Positions 46,024 to 54,327 of a DNA stretch of 64,000 bases are shown in pieces. Below the pieces are notes generated by a model. It ran no database searches. It was not told where the DNA came from and saw only the letters and a program-made list of their open reading frames with translations. This DNA is from Bog-756 sp963718405 (GTDB lineage Bacteria > Actinomycetota > Acidimicrobiia > Acidimicrobiales > RAAP-2). Made by a program: the position numbers and the translations under genes. The stretch is taken from positions 1 through 64,000 of the forward strand of contig CAVQYZ010000005.1 of the NCBI GenBank assembly GCA_963718405.1, in the 5' to 3' direction. Each line of letters begins with the position of its first letter. Positions within the stretch are counted from its first letter, which is position 1.

Positions 46024-46494
46024 ATGGTTGTTCAGAGTCCTGAGATCATTCGCGGAAAGAACGTGGTCGCTGTCATTTCCTTTCGCGACACCTACATCTA
46101 CGCCACCGATGCCGAACCCGGTTCGCGGCCTGAGCGCGTGGTCGCTCCCGACCCGAATGGGCGGTTCCACAAGACCCACCACAAGGCCGGGAATCCATCA
46201 GGAACGTATGAAGACGACAGTCCGGCCTACTGGAAAGAGATCGCCGAGGAGCTCGCCCCCGCGGGAGCAATCCTCGTCTTCGGTCACGGCAAGGGCAAGG
46301 CCAACGCATCGCATCACTGGGTTACCTACGTCGAGAGCCATCATCGGGACATCGCGGAGAAGTTGGTAGCCGATGTGCGTCTCGATATCGACCATGTCGA
46401 CGAAGAGCAGGTGCTGAGGCTGGCCCAGATCTACTTTGGCGAGGCGCCCCGGCGCGATGCCGGTGACAACCGTCGTGGAATGTCGGAGAGGTAA
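46024..46494 (+). CDS. eRF1/Pelota C-domain-like small protein
   Basis: A 156-aa protein. The order HKTHHKAG...YWKEIAEELAPAGAILVFGHGKGKANASHH, then a region with VADVRLDIDHVDEEQVLRLA and YFGEAP, resembles a small bacterial family related to the C-terminal domain of eRF1/Pelota (sometimes named translational machinery protein). It has the GHGKGKAN loop in the position of that domain's Gly-rich loop. A role in ribosome rescue or stress is not established. No signal peptide. Confidence 0.5.
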   Translation: MVVQSPEIIRGKNVVAVISFRDTYIYATDAEPGSRPERVVAPDPNGRFHKTHHKAGNPSGTYEDDSPAYWKEIAEELAPAGAILVFGHGKGKANASHHWVTYVESHHRDIAEKLVADVRLDIDHVDEEQVLRLAQIYFGEAPRRDAGDNRRGMSER

Positions 46495-46547
46495 CCAGCC
46501 CCGGTGGCGTCCCTCGACTTACCCGCCGGCAGACAGGCATCCGGGGA

Positions 46548-47460
46548 TCAGGCTTTGGCGATGGCTTCCCGGGTGGCCGGCGCCACCTCCTGGGCCCAGA
46601 GGCTCAACGCGGTGTCGCTGATGATCTCGCCGGGGGGGACCAGGTAGATGAAGGCGGCGGCGCGGTGCTCGAGTACGGCGAACGTCAGCTCCTCCACCCA
46701 CTGCGCCACGCTGCCCCCGATCCAGCGGCCCTGTTCGTCTCGGGTCTGCGGTAACGGGTCCGGGGTGAGCCGACCCGACACGTTGTAGATGGTGTCGACA
46801 TCGGCGGGGTCCCGCCCGACCGAAGCAGCCGCTTCGTCGACGACGGGTCGCGCCTCGGCCACCTCTGAGCTGCGCCAATCAGCGAGGTGGCCCGGTATCC
46901 ATCCATCGGCGTTTCGGCCCGTCACGGCCAGTGCCTTCGGACCAAGCGCTCCGATCCAGATCGGTGGTGTCGGCACGGACGCCGGTGTCAGCTCGGTGAC
47001 GTGGTAGATCTCGCCGTCGAAGGTGACCGGATCGCCCCCGCCAGAAAGCGCTCTGACGACCGTGACCGCCTCCTCTAGTGCCCGCACTCGGGCCGCGGCC
47101 GACAGGCGGGGGACGCCAAGGGCCACGATCTCCTCCCACAGGCCCCCGGCGCCGATCCCGAGGATGAAGCGGCCTCGGGAAATGGCACTGAGTCCCGTCA
47201 CGGTCCGGGCCAGGTTGGGAGCGGGACGGCTGGGCAGGTTGGTCATGATCACGGCAGCCGAGATGTCGGTGGTGGCACCCAGCACGAAACCCAGGGCGGC
47301 GTAGGCGTCGATCCGCTCGGCGAAGTAGGGATGATCGGAGAGGCTGACCACATCCAGACCCGCGTCTGTCGGCAAACCGGGCGTGTCCGAGCATCTCGCC
47401 CACCTGGTGGACGTCGGTCTCCAACCCGAGGCCGAAGAGAACCTTGCCGGTCGGCGTCAT
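46548..47460 (-). CDS. LLM-class (F420-dependent-type) oxidoreductase, one frameshift
   Basis: About 303 aa. A luciferase-like monooxygenase-fold enzyme: GKVLFGLGLETDVHQVGEML, GLDVVSLSDHPYF, GATTDISAAVIMTNLPSRPA, RGRFILGIGAGGLWEEI, PVTFDGEIYHVTEL, PIWIGALGPKALAVTGRNADGW. The frame breaks near 47370, restored by one base. ATG 47460 follows AAGGGAGGACGTC, an excellent ribosome site. Actinobacterial relatives mostly use F420 rather than FMN (inference). It is divergent from a TetR regulator with two palindromes between them, so it is probably the regulator's target. Confidence 0.87.
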
Positions 47461-47570
47461 GACGTCCTCCCTTCTGGAAGCGATGATTCCGGGACCGGTG
47501 CGGTTTTCAAGTAGTCCCCCTCGAGGAGATCCGGCGATTCCCATCACGCTTATTGCCGATATTACTAACA

Positions 47571-47587
47571 GTGTTCGTTACGAACAC
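47571..47587. promoter_or_regulatory. Palindromic operator 1 (GTGTTCGTTACGAACAC)
   Basis: Perfect 7-base arms GTGTTCG/CGAACAC around TTA, between the divergent LLM oxidoreductase and TetR genes. It shares the GTTCGT half-site with the second palindrome 9 bases away. Confidence 0.75.
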
Positions 47588-47595
47588 CGTACGGG

Positions 47596-47610
47596 ACGAA
47601 CACTGTTCGT
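47596..47610. promoter_or_regulatory. Palindromic operator 2 (ACGAACACTGTTCGT)
   Basis: Perfect 7-base arms ACGAACA/TGTTCGT around one C, 19 bases before the TetR start. With operator 1 it forms a tandem TetR-type site covering the divergent promoters. Confidence 0.75.
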
Positions 47611-47628
47611 GTCAACTAGGCTGCCGGG

Positions 47629-48354
47629 ATGGTCCCCGCAAAAGGTCCGCTGGCGACAGACCCGTCCGCCCCTCGTCGGTCCACCCGTGACCGTCCAGCC
47701 AAGGCGCCCCTGAGCGAAGGTGCAGTTGTCGACGCGGCCATGGCCATCTTGCAGAGTGACGGCTTAGAGGCGGTCACCATGCGTGGCGTCGCCGCCGCCC
47801 TGGACACTGCGGCGGCCTCGCTCTACGTCTACGTGTCCGGTCGCCAGGGCCTGCTTTTGGCCATGCTCGATCGCGTCATCGCCACAATCGAGCTCGAGGA
47901 GCCGGACCCGTCGCGCTGGCGAGCCCAGCTGCACGCGCTGCTGGGGCGCATGCACCAGGTGTTGGTCACGCACCCGGGGATTGCCGCCATGACCTTGGTC
48001 GACCCACCCACGACCGAGGCAGTTCTGCTACTGACGGAGAACCTGCTGGGCATCCTGCTCGCCGGAGAGTTCGACCCCCAGGACGCCGCTTGGACGTGCG
48101 ACATTCTCGTGCTGTTGGTGACGGCGGCGGCCCGTGAGGACGATGTGCGGCGCCCTGGCGGCAATAGTGACGAGGACAGCCGCCGCCAGCAGGCCGAGAA
48201 GATCTACACCACCTTCACCAGCTTGCCACCCGAGCAGTTCCCACTCGTCACGGCGCACGCCGCACAGTTGGTTGCCGGCGATGGAGCCGTGCGGTTCCGC
48301 TTCGCCATCGACGTGGTCATCGAGGGTGTGGCCGCCCGAGCGGCGCAGCGATAA
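47629..48354 (+). CDS. TetR family transcriptional regulator
   Basis: A 241-aa regulator. The HTH is near residues 28-75 (VVDAAMAILQSDGLEAVTMR, GVAAALDTAAASLYVYVSGR), followed by LLLAMLDRVIATIEL and a TetR C-terminal dimerisation/ligand domain (TetR_C_33-like, HALLGRMHQVLVTHPGIAAM). It is divergent from the LLM oxidoreductase and likely represses both from the paired GTTCGT palindromes. The inducer is unknown. Confidence 0.88.
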   Translation: MVPAKGPLATDPSAPRRSTRDRPAKAPLSEGAVVDAAMAILQSDGLEAVTMRGVAAALDTAAASLYVYVSGRQGLLLAMLDRVIATIELEEPDPSRWRAQLHALLGRMHQVLVTHPGIAAMTLVDPPTTEAVLLLTENLLGILLAGEFDPQDAAWTCDILVLLVTAAAREDDVRRPGGNSDEDSRRQQAEKIYTTFTSLPPEQFPLVTAHAAQLVAGDGAVRFRFAIDVVIEGVAARAAQR

Positions 48355-48502
48355 GCCATTCCCCCAGAGGTAGCCGACCGTCCTCGACCGGCCCGACGGC
48401 CGGGTAGGGCGCCCCGGCGGTCAATCCTGTCGGATGCTCGTCGCGTATCCGGGATGCCTTAGTGCCACAGCCCGCAAATCTCTAAGTCGTTACCATGACG
48501 TG

Positions 48503-49018
48503 ATGATTGCCGCCGATGTGTATAGGCCTGACCAGTGGAGCAACTTTTTCCTTCTGGTGGGAACCGGCGCAGTCACGCTCACCGGTCTGGTGTTTGTAGC
48601 CATGTCGCTCAACCTCAAAGCAATCGTGGGCGACGCCACCCATCGTTATCGGGCCATAAACACCCTGACCGGCCTGGCGCTGGTGTTCATGCGATGTGCC
48701 TTTGTGCTCATGGGAGGCCAGAACCATCAGGCGATAGGCGCAGAACTGTTCGTAGTCACCGCGATTTCGGCGGCCGTGTTCATCAGAGGGTATGCCAATG
48801 CCCTCAGGACCAGTAGTGGCCTGCGGCTGTCTCGCATCGTTGGCGGGGTGCTCATACACGTGGCGGAGTTGACCGGTGCGGCACTATTTTTCTTCGGGCA
48901 CATGCCCGGTCTTTACGTTGCCGCGGTGGCTATCGTGATCAACACGTGCTACATGGTCACCGCCGCTTGGCTACTGGTCATCGGTGCTTTCGATCAAACG
49001 GCTAACTCCAGCGTTTGA
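48503..49018 (+). CDS. Integral membrane protein, four to five helices, hypothetical
   Basis: About 171 aa from ATG 48503 (MIAADVYRPDQWSNFFLLVG). An in-frame start at 48434 would add 23 residues. Hydrophobic stretches include FFLLVGTGAVTLTGLVFVAM, LTGLALVFMRCAFVLMG, ELFVVTAISAAVF, GALFFFGHMPGLY and VAIVINTCYMVTAAWLLVIG. The helix pattern starting with W-x-NFFL...GAxAALTGL resembles widespread uncharacterised bacterial membrane proteins. No function can be assigned. Confidence 0.65.
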   Translation: MIAADVYRPDQWSNFFLLVGTGAVTLTGLVFVAMSLNLKAIVGDATHRYRAINTLTGLALVFMRCAFVLMGGQNHQAIGAELFVVTAISAAVFIRGYANALRTSSGLRLSRIVGGVLIHVAELTGAALFFFGHMPGLYVAAVAIVINTCYMVTAAWLLVIGAFDQTANSSV

Positions 49019-49098
49019 GCCAGCTGACGAGGCCTATCCGGTCGGCCGAGTAGGGCCGTCGCCAACGAAACAGCACGAGCGAACCACAGAGATCGGTC

Positions 49099-52000
49099 CT
49101 ACCCCGCCACGGTCATTCCCACCATCGGGGCGTTCAAGTGCGTTCCACCCATGGAACCGAAGAAGGGCGCGTTATACGAGAAGACCCCTCCGTCCGAGGC
49201 CACCAGGTAGTAGCCCGAGCCGGTGGTGGTGGCACTGATGCCCACGATCGGCCGATTGAGGTGAGATCCTCCGGCCGACCCGTGGAAGGGAGCGCCGTAG
49301 GCGTAGACGCCGCCGTCGGAGCCGACCAGCCAGTAGCCGCCGGTGGCCCGGTCGACGCTGATGCCGACGATCGGGGCGTTGATATGGGACAGGGTGTCAG
49401 CCCCTCCTTGGTACCGGGCATCACCGAAGGCGTAGACCTTGCCACTCGAGGACACCAGGTAGTAGCCGGCGCCGTCGGTGGTGGGAGCCAGGCCCACGAT
49501 GTTGGTGACATCCTTTCCGAGCCCCGGAACCGAGCCTTTGAACGGTGCGTCGAAGGCGTACACCATGCCGTCCGCTCCGACCAGCCAGTACCCGCCGGTG
49601 GCGGTATCGGGGGCCATGCCCACAATGTTCGTCACGTCCTTGTGGAGCCCAGGCACAGAGCCATGGAAGTTGGCGTCGCCGTAGGAGAAGACCCCGCCGT
49701 CGGCGGCCGCCATCCAGTAGCCCTTGCCATCCGAGGTGGACGCCATGGCGCGGACCGGACGGTTGAGTTTGAGGCCGCCCGTCGATCCGTAGAAGTTGGT
49801 GGCAAAGCTGAATACACCTCCGTCCTGGCCCACGAGGTCGTAGCCCGGCGAGGGTACTGGCGGCACCGGCGGCACCGCCGGCACGCTGACGGAGTGAGTG
49901 ATGACAGCCGACGGACCCCCATTGTTGCTGACGGTCTGACCGGTGAAGGTCTGAGTGGTCGACGTCCCTGCCGAGTCGGTGACGGTCAGCGTGACGGAGT
50001 AGTCGCCGGCGCGGGCATAGGTGTGGTCGGTGATCGGACCGGTCGTCGTGGTGCTCGATCCGTCTCCGAAGCTCCAGGCGTAGGAGGTGACCGTGCCAAA
50101 TAGGGAGGTCGACGCCGACCCATCGAACGTGGTCGCCGATCCCGCCTGTGCCGGCGTGGCGGTGAATGCGGCGTCGGGTGCTTGGTCCGGTATGACGGCG
50201 ATAGCGTTTGGGTTGGAGCCGACCGGAATAGGTGATCCGGTGGTGTTGGTGGCGATGTCGATCGGTATGACGTTGTCATTCAGGTTGGCGACGTAGGCCG
50301 TCTGGCCGTCGGGGGTGATGGCGATGGCATCGGACGTGTCACCCACGGGGATATCCGGGCCGGGGGTGTTGTCGGCGGTGTTGATGGGCGTGACGGCGTT
50401 GTAGTAGTTGGCCACGTAGACCGTCTGGCCGTTGGGGGTGATGGCGATGGCATCGGGGTCGGAGTCGACGGGGATGGTGGCGCCGGGGGTGTCGTTGGCC
50501 GTGGCGATCGGAGTGACATCAGAATCGCCGCTGTTGGCCACATAGACGGTCCGGCCGTCGGGGGTGATGGCCATGCCGTTGGGGCCGGAACCGACCGGGA
50601 TGGCGGCACCGGCGGTGTTGGTGGCAGTGTCGATGGGGGTGACGGTGTTGTCTCGCCCGTTGGTGACATAGGCGGTGCGGCCGTCGGGGGTGATGGCGAT
50701 CTCATTGGGGCTGGACCCGACCGGGATGGCGGCACCGGCGGTTCCGGTGGCAATGTCGATGGGGGTGACGGTGTTGTCCCCGTTGTTGGCCACATAGGCG
50801 GTCTGGCCATTGGGGGTGATGGCGATGCCATAAGGATCGGAGCCGACCGGGATGGCGGTGCCGACGGTGTCGGTCGCGGTGTCGATCGGAGCGACGACAT
50901 TGCCGCCCGTTACGGACACGTACGCGGTCCGGCCGTTCGGGGTGATAGCGATGCCGTGAAGGTCCGAGCCGACAGCGATAGCGCTGCCGGCGGTGTTGCC
51001 GTTGGTGGCAATGGGCGTAACGCTGTCCCCGACACTGTTGGCGACGTAGGCGGTCTGGCCGTCGGGGGTGATGGCGATCCCATGAGGAGCAGAGCCGACC
51101 GAGATGGTGGCGCCCGCCGTGTTCGAGCTGATGGCGATCGGAGTGACCGTGTCGTCGGCGGCGTTGGTGACGTAGGCGGTCTGGCCGTCAGGGGTGAGGG
51201 CGATCCCATGGGGAGCAGAGCCGACGGGGATGGGCGTACCGGCGGTGTTGGAACCGACGGAGATAGGCGTAACGGTGTTGCTCCCGGCATTGGTTACGTA
51301 GGCGCTCTGGCCGTCGGGAGTGATGGCGATCCCATGGGGAGCAGAGCCGACGGGGATGGGCGTACCGGCGGTGCTGGATCCGACGGAGATGGGGGTAACG
51401 GAGTTGCTCCCGGTGTTGGTTACGTAGGCGGTCTGGCCGTCGGGAGTGATGGCGATCCCATCGGGGTCGGAGCCGACCGGGATGGCCGTGCCGGCGGTGT
51501 TGGAGCCGGTGGCGATGGGGGTAACGGTGTTGCCCCCGGCATTGGTGACATAGACGGTCTGGCCGTCTGGGGTGATGGCGATCCCGTCGGGGTCGGAGCC
51601 GACGGGAATGGCCGTGCCGACGGTGTTGGAACCGACAGAGATCGGGGTGACCGTATCGCTCTTGGAGTTGGCCACGTAGGCCGTCTGGCCGTCGGGCGTG
51701 ATGGCGATGGCATCGGGTCCGGAGCCCACTGCTATTGATTGGGCTGAAAACCCAAATTCCGTAAAGATCAGGCTGACACTGCTTCCGTTGAAGTTGGTGA
51801 CATAGGCCGTCTGGCCGTCGGGCGTGACCGCAACGGACTCGGGCGTCGAACCGAGGGGGATGGCGGCTCCTGCGCTCCCGGTAGCGCTGTCGATCGGTAT
51901 GACGCTATTACCGCTGCCGTTGACGACGTAAGCGGTCGGGGCTTGTGTCGAGGCCCCGGCCGGCGAGGGTCGCAGGATTCCCACTGCTCCAACGAGCGTG

Positions 52001-52101
52001 CCTACGACCATGAGGGTGGCCGCCCCCACAGATGCCGTCGTCGAGCGAGGTCGTCGCGGGCGCCTCACCGGGGCCGATCCAGGAAACACAATCTCGTTCA
52101 C
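49099..52101 (-). CDS. Secreted giant repeat protein: 14 YVTN units, PKD domain, six GYW units
   Basis: About 1000 aa from GTG 52101 (an upstream in-frame ATG at 52233 would add 44). A basic N-terminus with a hydrophobic signal (TTASVGAATLMVVGTLVGAV) is followed by 14 YVTN-type units of 42-43 residues (PDGQTAYVTNAGSNTVTPI type), i.e. two seven-bladed propellers' worth. Next comes a PKD-like domain (FDGSASTSLFGTVTSYAWSFGDG...YSVTLTVTDSAG), then six GYW-type units to the C-terminus. Such proteins are cell-surface adhesins or ligand scaffolds; no catalytic motif is visible. The gene is alone on its strand. Confidence 0.82.
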   Translation of the reverse strand: MNEIVFPGSAPVRRPRRPRSTTASVGAATLMVVGTLVGAVGILRPSPAGASTQAPTAYVVNGSGNSVIPIDSATGSAGAAIPLGSTPESVAVTPDGQTAYVTNFNGSSVSLIFTEFGFSAQSIAVGSGPDAIAITPDGQTAYVANSKSDTVTPISVGSNTVGTAIPVGSDPDGIAITPDGQTVYVTNAGGNTVTPIATGSNTAGTAIPVGSDPDGIAITPDGQTAYVTNTGSNSVTPISVGSSTAGTPIPVGSAPHGIAITPDGQSAYVTNAGSNTVTPISVGSNTAGTPIPVGSAPHGIALTPDGQTAYVTNAADDTVTPIAISSNTAGATISVGSAPHGIAITPDGQTAYVANSVGDSVTPIATNGNTAGSAIAVGSDLHGIAITPNGRTAYVSVTGGNVVAPIDTATDTVGTAIPVGSDPYGIAITPNGQTAYVANNGDNTVTPIDIATGTAGAAIPVGSSPNEIAITPDGRTAYVTNGRDNTVTPIDTATNTAGAAIPVGSGPNGMAITPDGRTVYVANSGDSDVTPIATANDTPGATIPVDSDPDAIAITPNGQTVYVANYYNAVTPINTADNTPGPDIPVGDTSDAIAITPDGQTAYVANLNDNVIPIDIATNTTGSPIPVGSNPNAIAVIPDQAPDAAFTATPAQAGSATTFDGSASTSLFGTVTSYAWSFGDGSSTTTTGPITDHTYARAGDYSVTLTVTDSAGTSTTQTFTGQTVSNNGGPSAVITHSVSVPAVPPVPPVPSPGYDLVGQDGGVFSFATNFYGSTGGLKLNRPVRAMASTSDGKGYWMAAADGGVFSYGDANFHGSVPGLHKDVTNIVGMAPDTATGGYWLVGADGMVYAFDAPFKGSVPGLGKDVTNIVGLAPTTDGAGYYLVSSSGKVYAFGDARYQGGADTLSHINAPIVGISVDRATGGYWLVGSDGGVYAYGAPFHGSAGGSHLNRPIVGISATTTGSGYYLVASDGGVFSYNAPFFGSMGGTHLNAPMVGMTVAG

Positions 52102-52337
52102 TTGGCACTCACGATCGCCCGTGGAGGGGTATAGGAGAGGGAACGAACGATCATCCCATAAGGCGACACCAGCTACGGGGACCTTGTTAGCGCCACTTCT
52201 GAACGCCGATGCCAGGCACACCGGGGCATTCACGACTCCCTACTAAGCGTGGCGTCGCCCTTGGCAGCCCCCTTCGCATCATCGCCTGTCGACGACGTCA
52301 ACCCTTACGTGCTGGCCGTGCAGCTATAGAAGGGACA

Positions 52338-52361
52338 TCTAACGGTGCCAGCACCGTTAGA
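52338..52361. promoter_or_regulatory. 24-bp perfect palindrome, candidate operator
   Basis: Arms TCTAACGGTGC/GCACCGTTAGA around CA, in the 304-base gap between the divergent YVTN protein gene and the SIMPL gene. There is no T-run for a terminator. The TAACGGTG half-site resembles many TetR operators. The rest of the gap holds no gene. Confidence 0.65.
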
Positions 52362-52405
52362 CATGGGCAAGACCCTCGCTCCTGGTCGAGATATAGGGTG
52401 ATTGG

Positions 52406-53044
52406 GTGGCCGTGAAGCGGACGTTAGTGGTTGGGGGCACCGGGACCATCAGCGGGATACCGGACCAATGCCTGCTCCATCTATCCCTTAACGGGGTGGG
52501 CTCTACCCCGGCCGAGACACTCGACATCTGTTCCGGCGCCGCCGAAGCCGCCATCAATGCCGCCGTGGATGCGGGTGTTGCCCGAGACGACATCCGGACC
52601 ATGAACCTGTCCGTTCAGGACCACTTCGATCAATCCCAGCAGAAGGTGACTGCCCGAGTCGGTAGCTACCATCTTCAGATAATGGTGCGGGACCTGGCCG
52701 ATGTGAGTCGGGTGCTAGCGGTCCTTTCCGAAGCGGCTGGAGATACGCTCCAAATACGGTCGCTCCAACTTGGCCTGAAGGATGCTGAACCTGCCCGAAG
52801 AGAGGCCAGGCGCCAAGCCGTTCGCGACGCGCGGGAACGGGCCCAGGATCTCGCTGGAGCAGCACAGATCACACTGGGGCAGATCATCGGTGTCGAGGAT
52901 GGCGACATCTCCGGGCCCAGTAGGACGAGTGCAATTGCGGCTTCGGCAGCACGCACGACTTCCATGCCTGCGGAGCCAGGTCAGGTGAGCATCGGGGCAT
53001 CCGTGGTGATCACCTACGCCATAGCGGCCGAAACCCACGACTAG
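52406..53044 (+). CDS. SIMPL (DUF541) domain protein
   Basis: A 212-aa protein of the SIMPL/DUF541 family (VGGTGTISGIPDQCLLHLSL, VARDDIRTMNLSVQDHFD, YHLQIMVRDLADVSRVL, AEPARREARRQAVRDARERA), best known from envelope-associated bacterial proteins and BP26 oligomers. It starts at GTG 52406 with no signal peptide, unlike most relatives, so it may be cytoplasmic or the true start may be mis-set. Upstream is a 24-bp palindrome. Function unclear. Confidence 0.78.
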   Translation: MAVKRTLVVGGTGTISGIPDQCLLHLSLNGVGSTPAETLDICSGAAEAAINAAVDAGVARDDIRTMNLSVQDHFDQSQQKVTARVGSYHLQIMVRDLADVSRVLAVLSEAAGDTLQIRSLQLGLKDAEPARREARRQAVRDARERAQDLAGAAQITLGQIIGVEDGDISGPSRTSAIAASAARTTSMPAEPGQVSIGASVVITYAIAAETHD

Positions 53045-53107
53045 GCATGAGCGGCAAACCTTCCTGGTCGAGGGTCAGCCGTCCGTTCCGCCCGATATGG
53101 TGAAGGG

Positions 53108-53587
53108 GTGTCGACACACCACGAGGACTCCGGTCAGCGGTGGCAGATCGTTTCCTCGCTTTCGTTGTGCGTGATGGGCTTAGCGCTGGCGGGTTACACG
53201 CTCTGGGTCCACTGGCATCCAGGAGCCCTGGTCTGTGTGAACGCAGGGCCCATCAGTTGCGAGGCCGTGCTCACAAGCGCACAATCAGTGGTGTTCGGAA
53301 TACCGGTTCCCGTATTTGGGATCATCTTCTTCATAGTCCTCGGGGCTCTCTGCACTCCTGGAGCTTGGCGATCATCACGGGCCAGGATTCATCAACTCCG
53401 CCTGCTGGTGGCGATCGTGGGCATCTTCACGGTCCTCTACCTGATTTCGACCGAGCTCTTCACCATCAAGAAGATCTGCCTGTGGTGCACTGGCGTCCAC
53501 CTCGTGACCTTCGCACTGTTCGTCATCGTTGCCACCAGCACACCGTCGTTGTTGGAGCGTGCATACTCCTCGGAACTGACGGATTAA
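53108..53587 (+). CDS. Vitamin K epoxide reductase (VKOR) family protein
   Basis: A 159-aa membrane protein with four helices. The loop cysteine pair is in LVCVNAGPISCEAVLTS and the membrane active-site motif CLWC is in IKKICLWCTGVHLV, the hallmarks of bacterial VKOR, which reoxidises DsbA-like proteins in actinobacteria. The loop serine and GIPVPVFGII element fit the family. No DsbA partner is fused. GTG 53108. Cys-rich exported proteins in this window (24-25 kb and 44-45 kb) would need such a system. Confidence 0.88.
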   Translation: MSTHHEDSGQRWQIVSSLSLCVMGLALAGYTLWVHWHPGALVCVNAGPISCEAVLTSAQSVVFGIPVPVFGIIFFIVLGALCTPGAWRSSRARIHQLRLLVAIVGIFTVLYLISTELFTIKKICLWCTGVHLVTFALFVIVATSTPSLLERAYSSELTD

Positions 53588-53853
53588 TCCCCACCGCGGA
53601 CTTCGGTGCCTGTCCAGCGACCCTCGGCCGCGACGGCCCACGTCTGTCTCACCAGCTCGTCGAAGCCTTCTCTGCCAGCACGTCGAACATTGTGGCCTGG
53701 GCAATGCGACGGCGGTCGGATCCCATGGTCTCAGTCTTCTCCGTTGGATGGCGATGGACCACCGCCCGACGCGTCGGCCGCTCATCCAACCGAGCATGAC
53801 CGAGAATGCGGGACCCGGTTCCCTATTGGGGACGAGGCCCAGGTCTAACTAAC

Positions 53854-54156
53854 TCAGCCGGTCCGGTCCCGACCATCGTCTCGCATGCTCTGCAGGAGGT
53901 CCTCGTTATCCGACTCCGGAACGGTCTGGATCCCTCGGCGACGACCGGTCATCCAGATCACCAAGTTCACCGCGGCCAAGACGAGGCCGAGCAGCACCAT
54001 GAGCGCACCCACGGCTGCAACGATGTTTCCGGCCAGAGGTGCCGACGTGTTGTCGTGGATCGACTGCACCCGGGGATGGAAGCCGGCTACCGCAAGGATG
54101 CCGCCCAAGACGATGATCACGAGTCCCACCGCGGCAATGGAGAGGTCGGCCTCCAT
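53854..54156 (-). CDS. Small two-helix membrane protein, hypothetical
   Basis: 100 aa from ATG 54156 (MEADLSIAAVGLVIIVLGG); an in-frame ATG at 54207 would add 17. Two membrane helices (SIAAVGLVIIVLGGILAVAG and AAVGALMVLLGLVLAAVNLV) are joined by a loop with DNTSAPLAGN, and the polar C-terminus has acidic and arginine residues. No known family; convergent with VKOR across about 265 bases in which I see no gene. Confidence 0.6.
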   Translation of the reverse strand: MEADLSIAAVGLVIIVLGGILAVAGFHPRVQSIHDNTSAPLAGNIVAAVGALMVLLGLVLAAVNLVIWMTGRRRGIQTVPESDNEDLLQSMRDDGRDRTG

Positions 54157-54327
54157 GTGCCCTTTGGGGTCAGACCGTACCCTCGACACCCAATCACCCC
54201 GCCGCATGGCAGAACTGTACTGCCTGGGCCCTCGGCCGGCGGCGCCAGCTAACCGAGCAATCGGTATATGTCGTACGCCCTCATCGAGCATCCTGCTGTC
54301 AACCGAACCGACCCTACACTTGACCAA

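Noticed and set aside
45157..46182. Minus-strand protein of repeated GRGIE/PTHRSVEAGIPERED-like units
   Set aside because: It is the antisense translation of the tandem repeats in the 675-aa secreted protein gene.
50956..51738. Glycine-rich plus-strand protein with GDGG/GADGDG repeats
   Set aside because: Antisense shadow of the YVTN repeat array.
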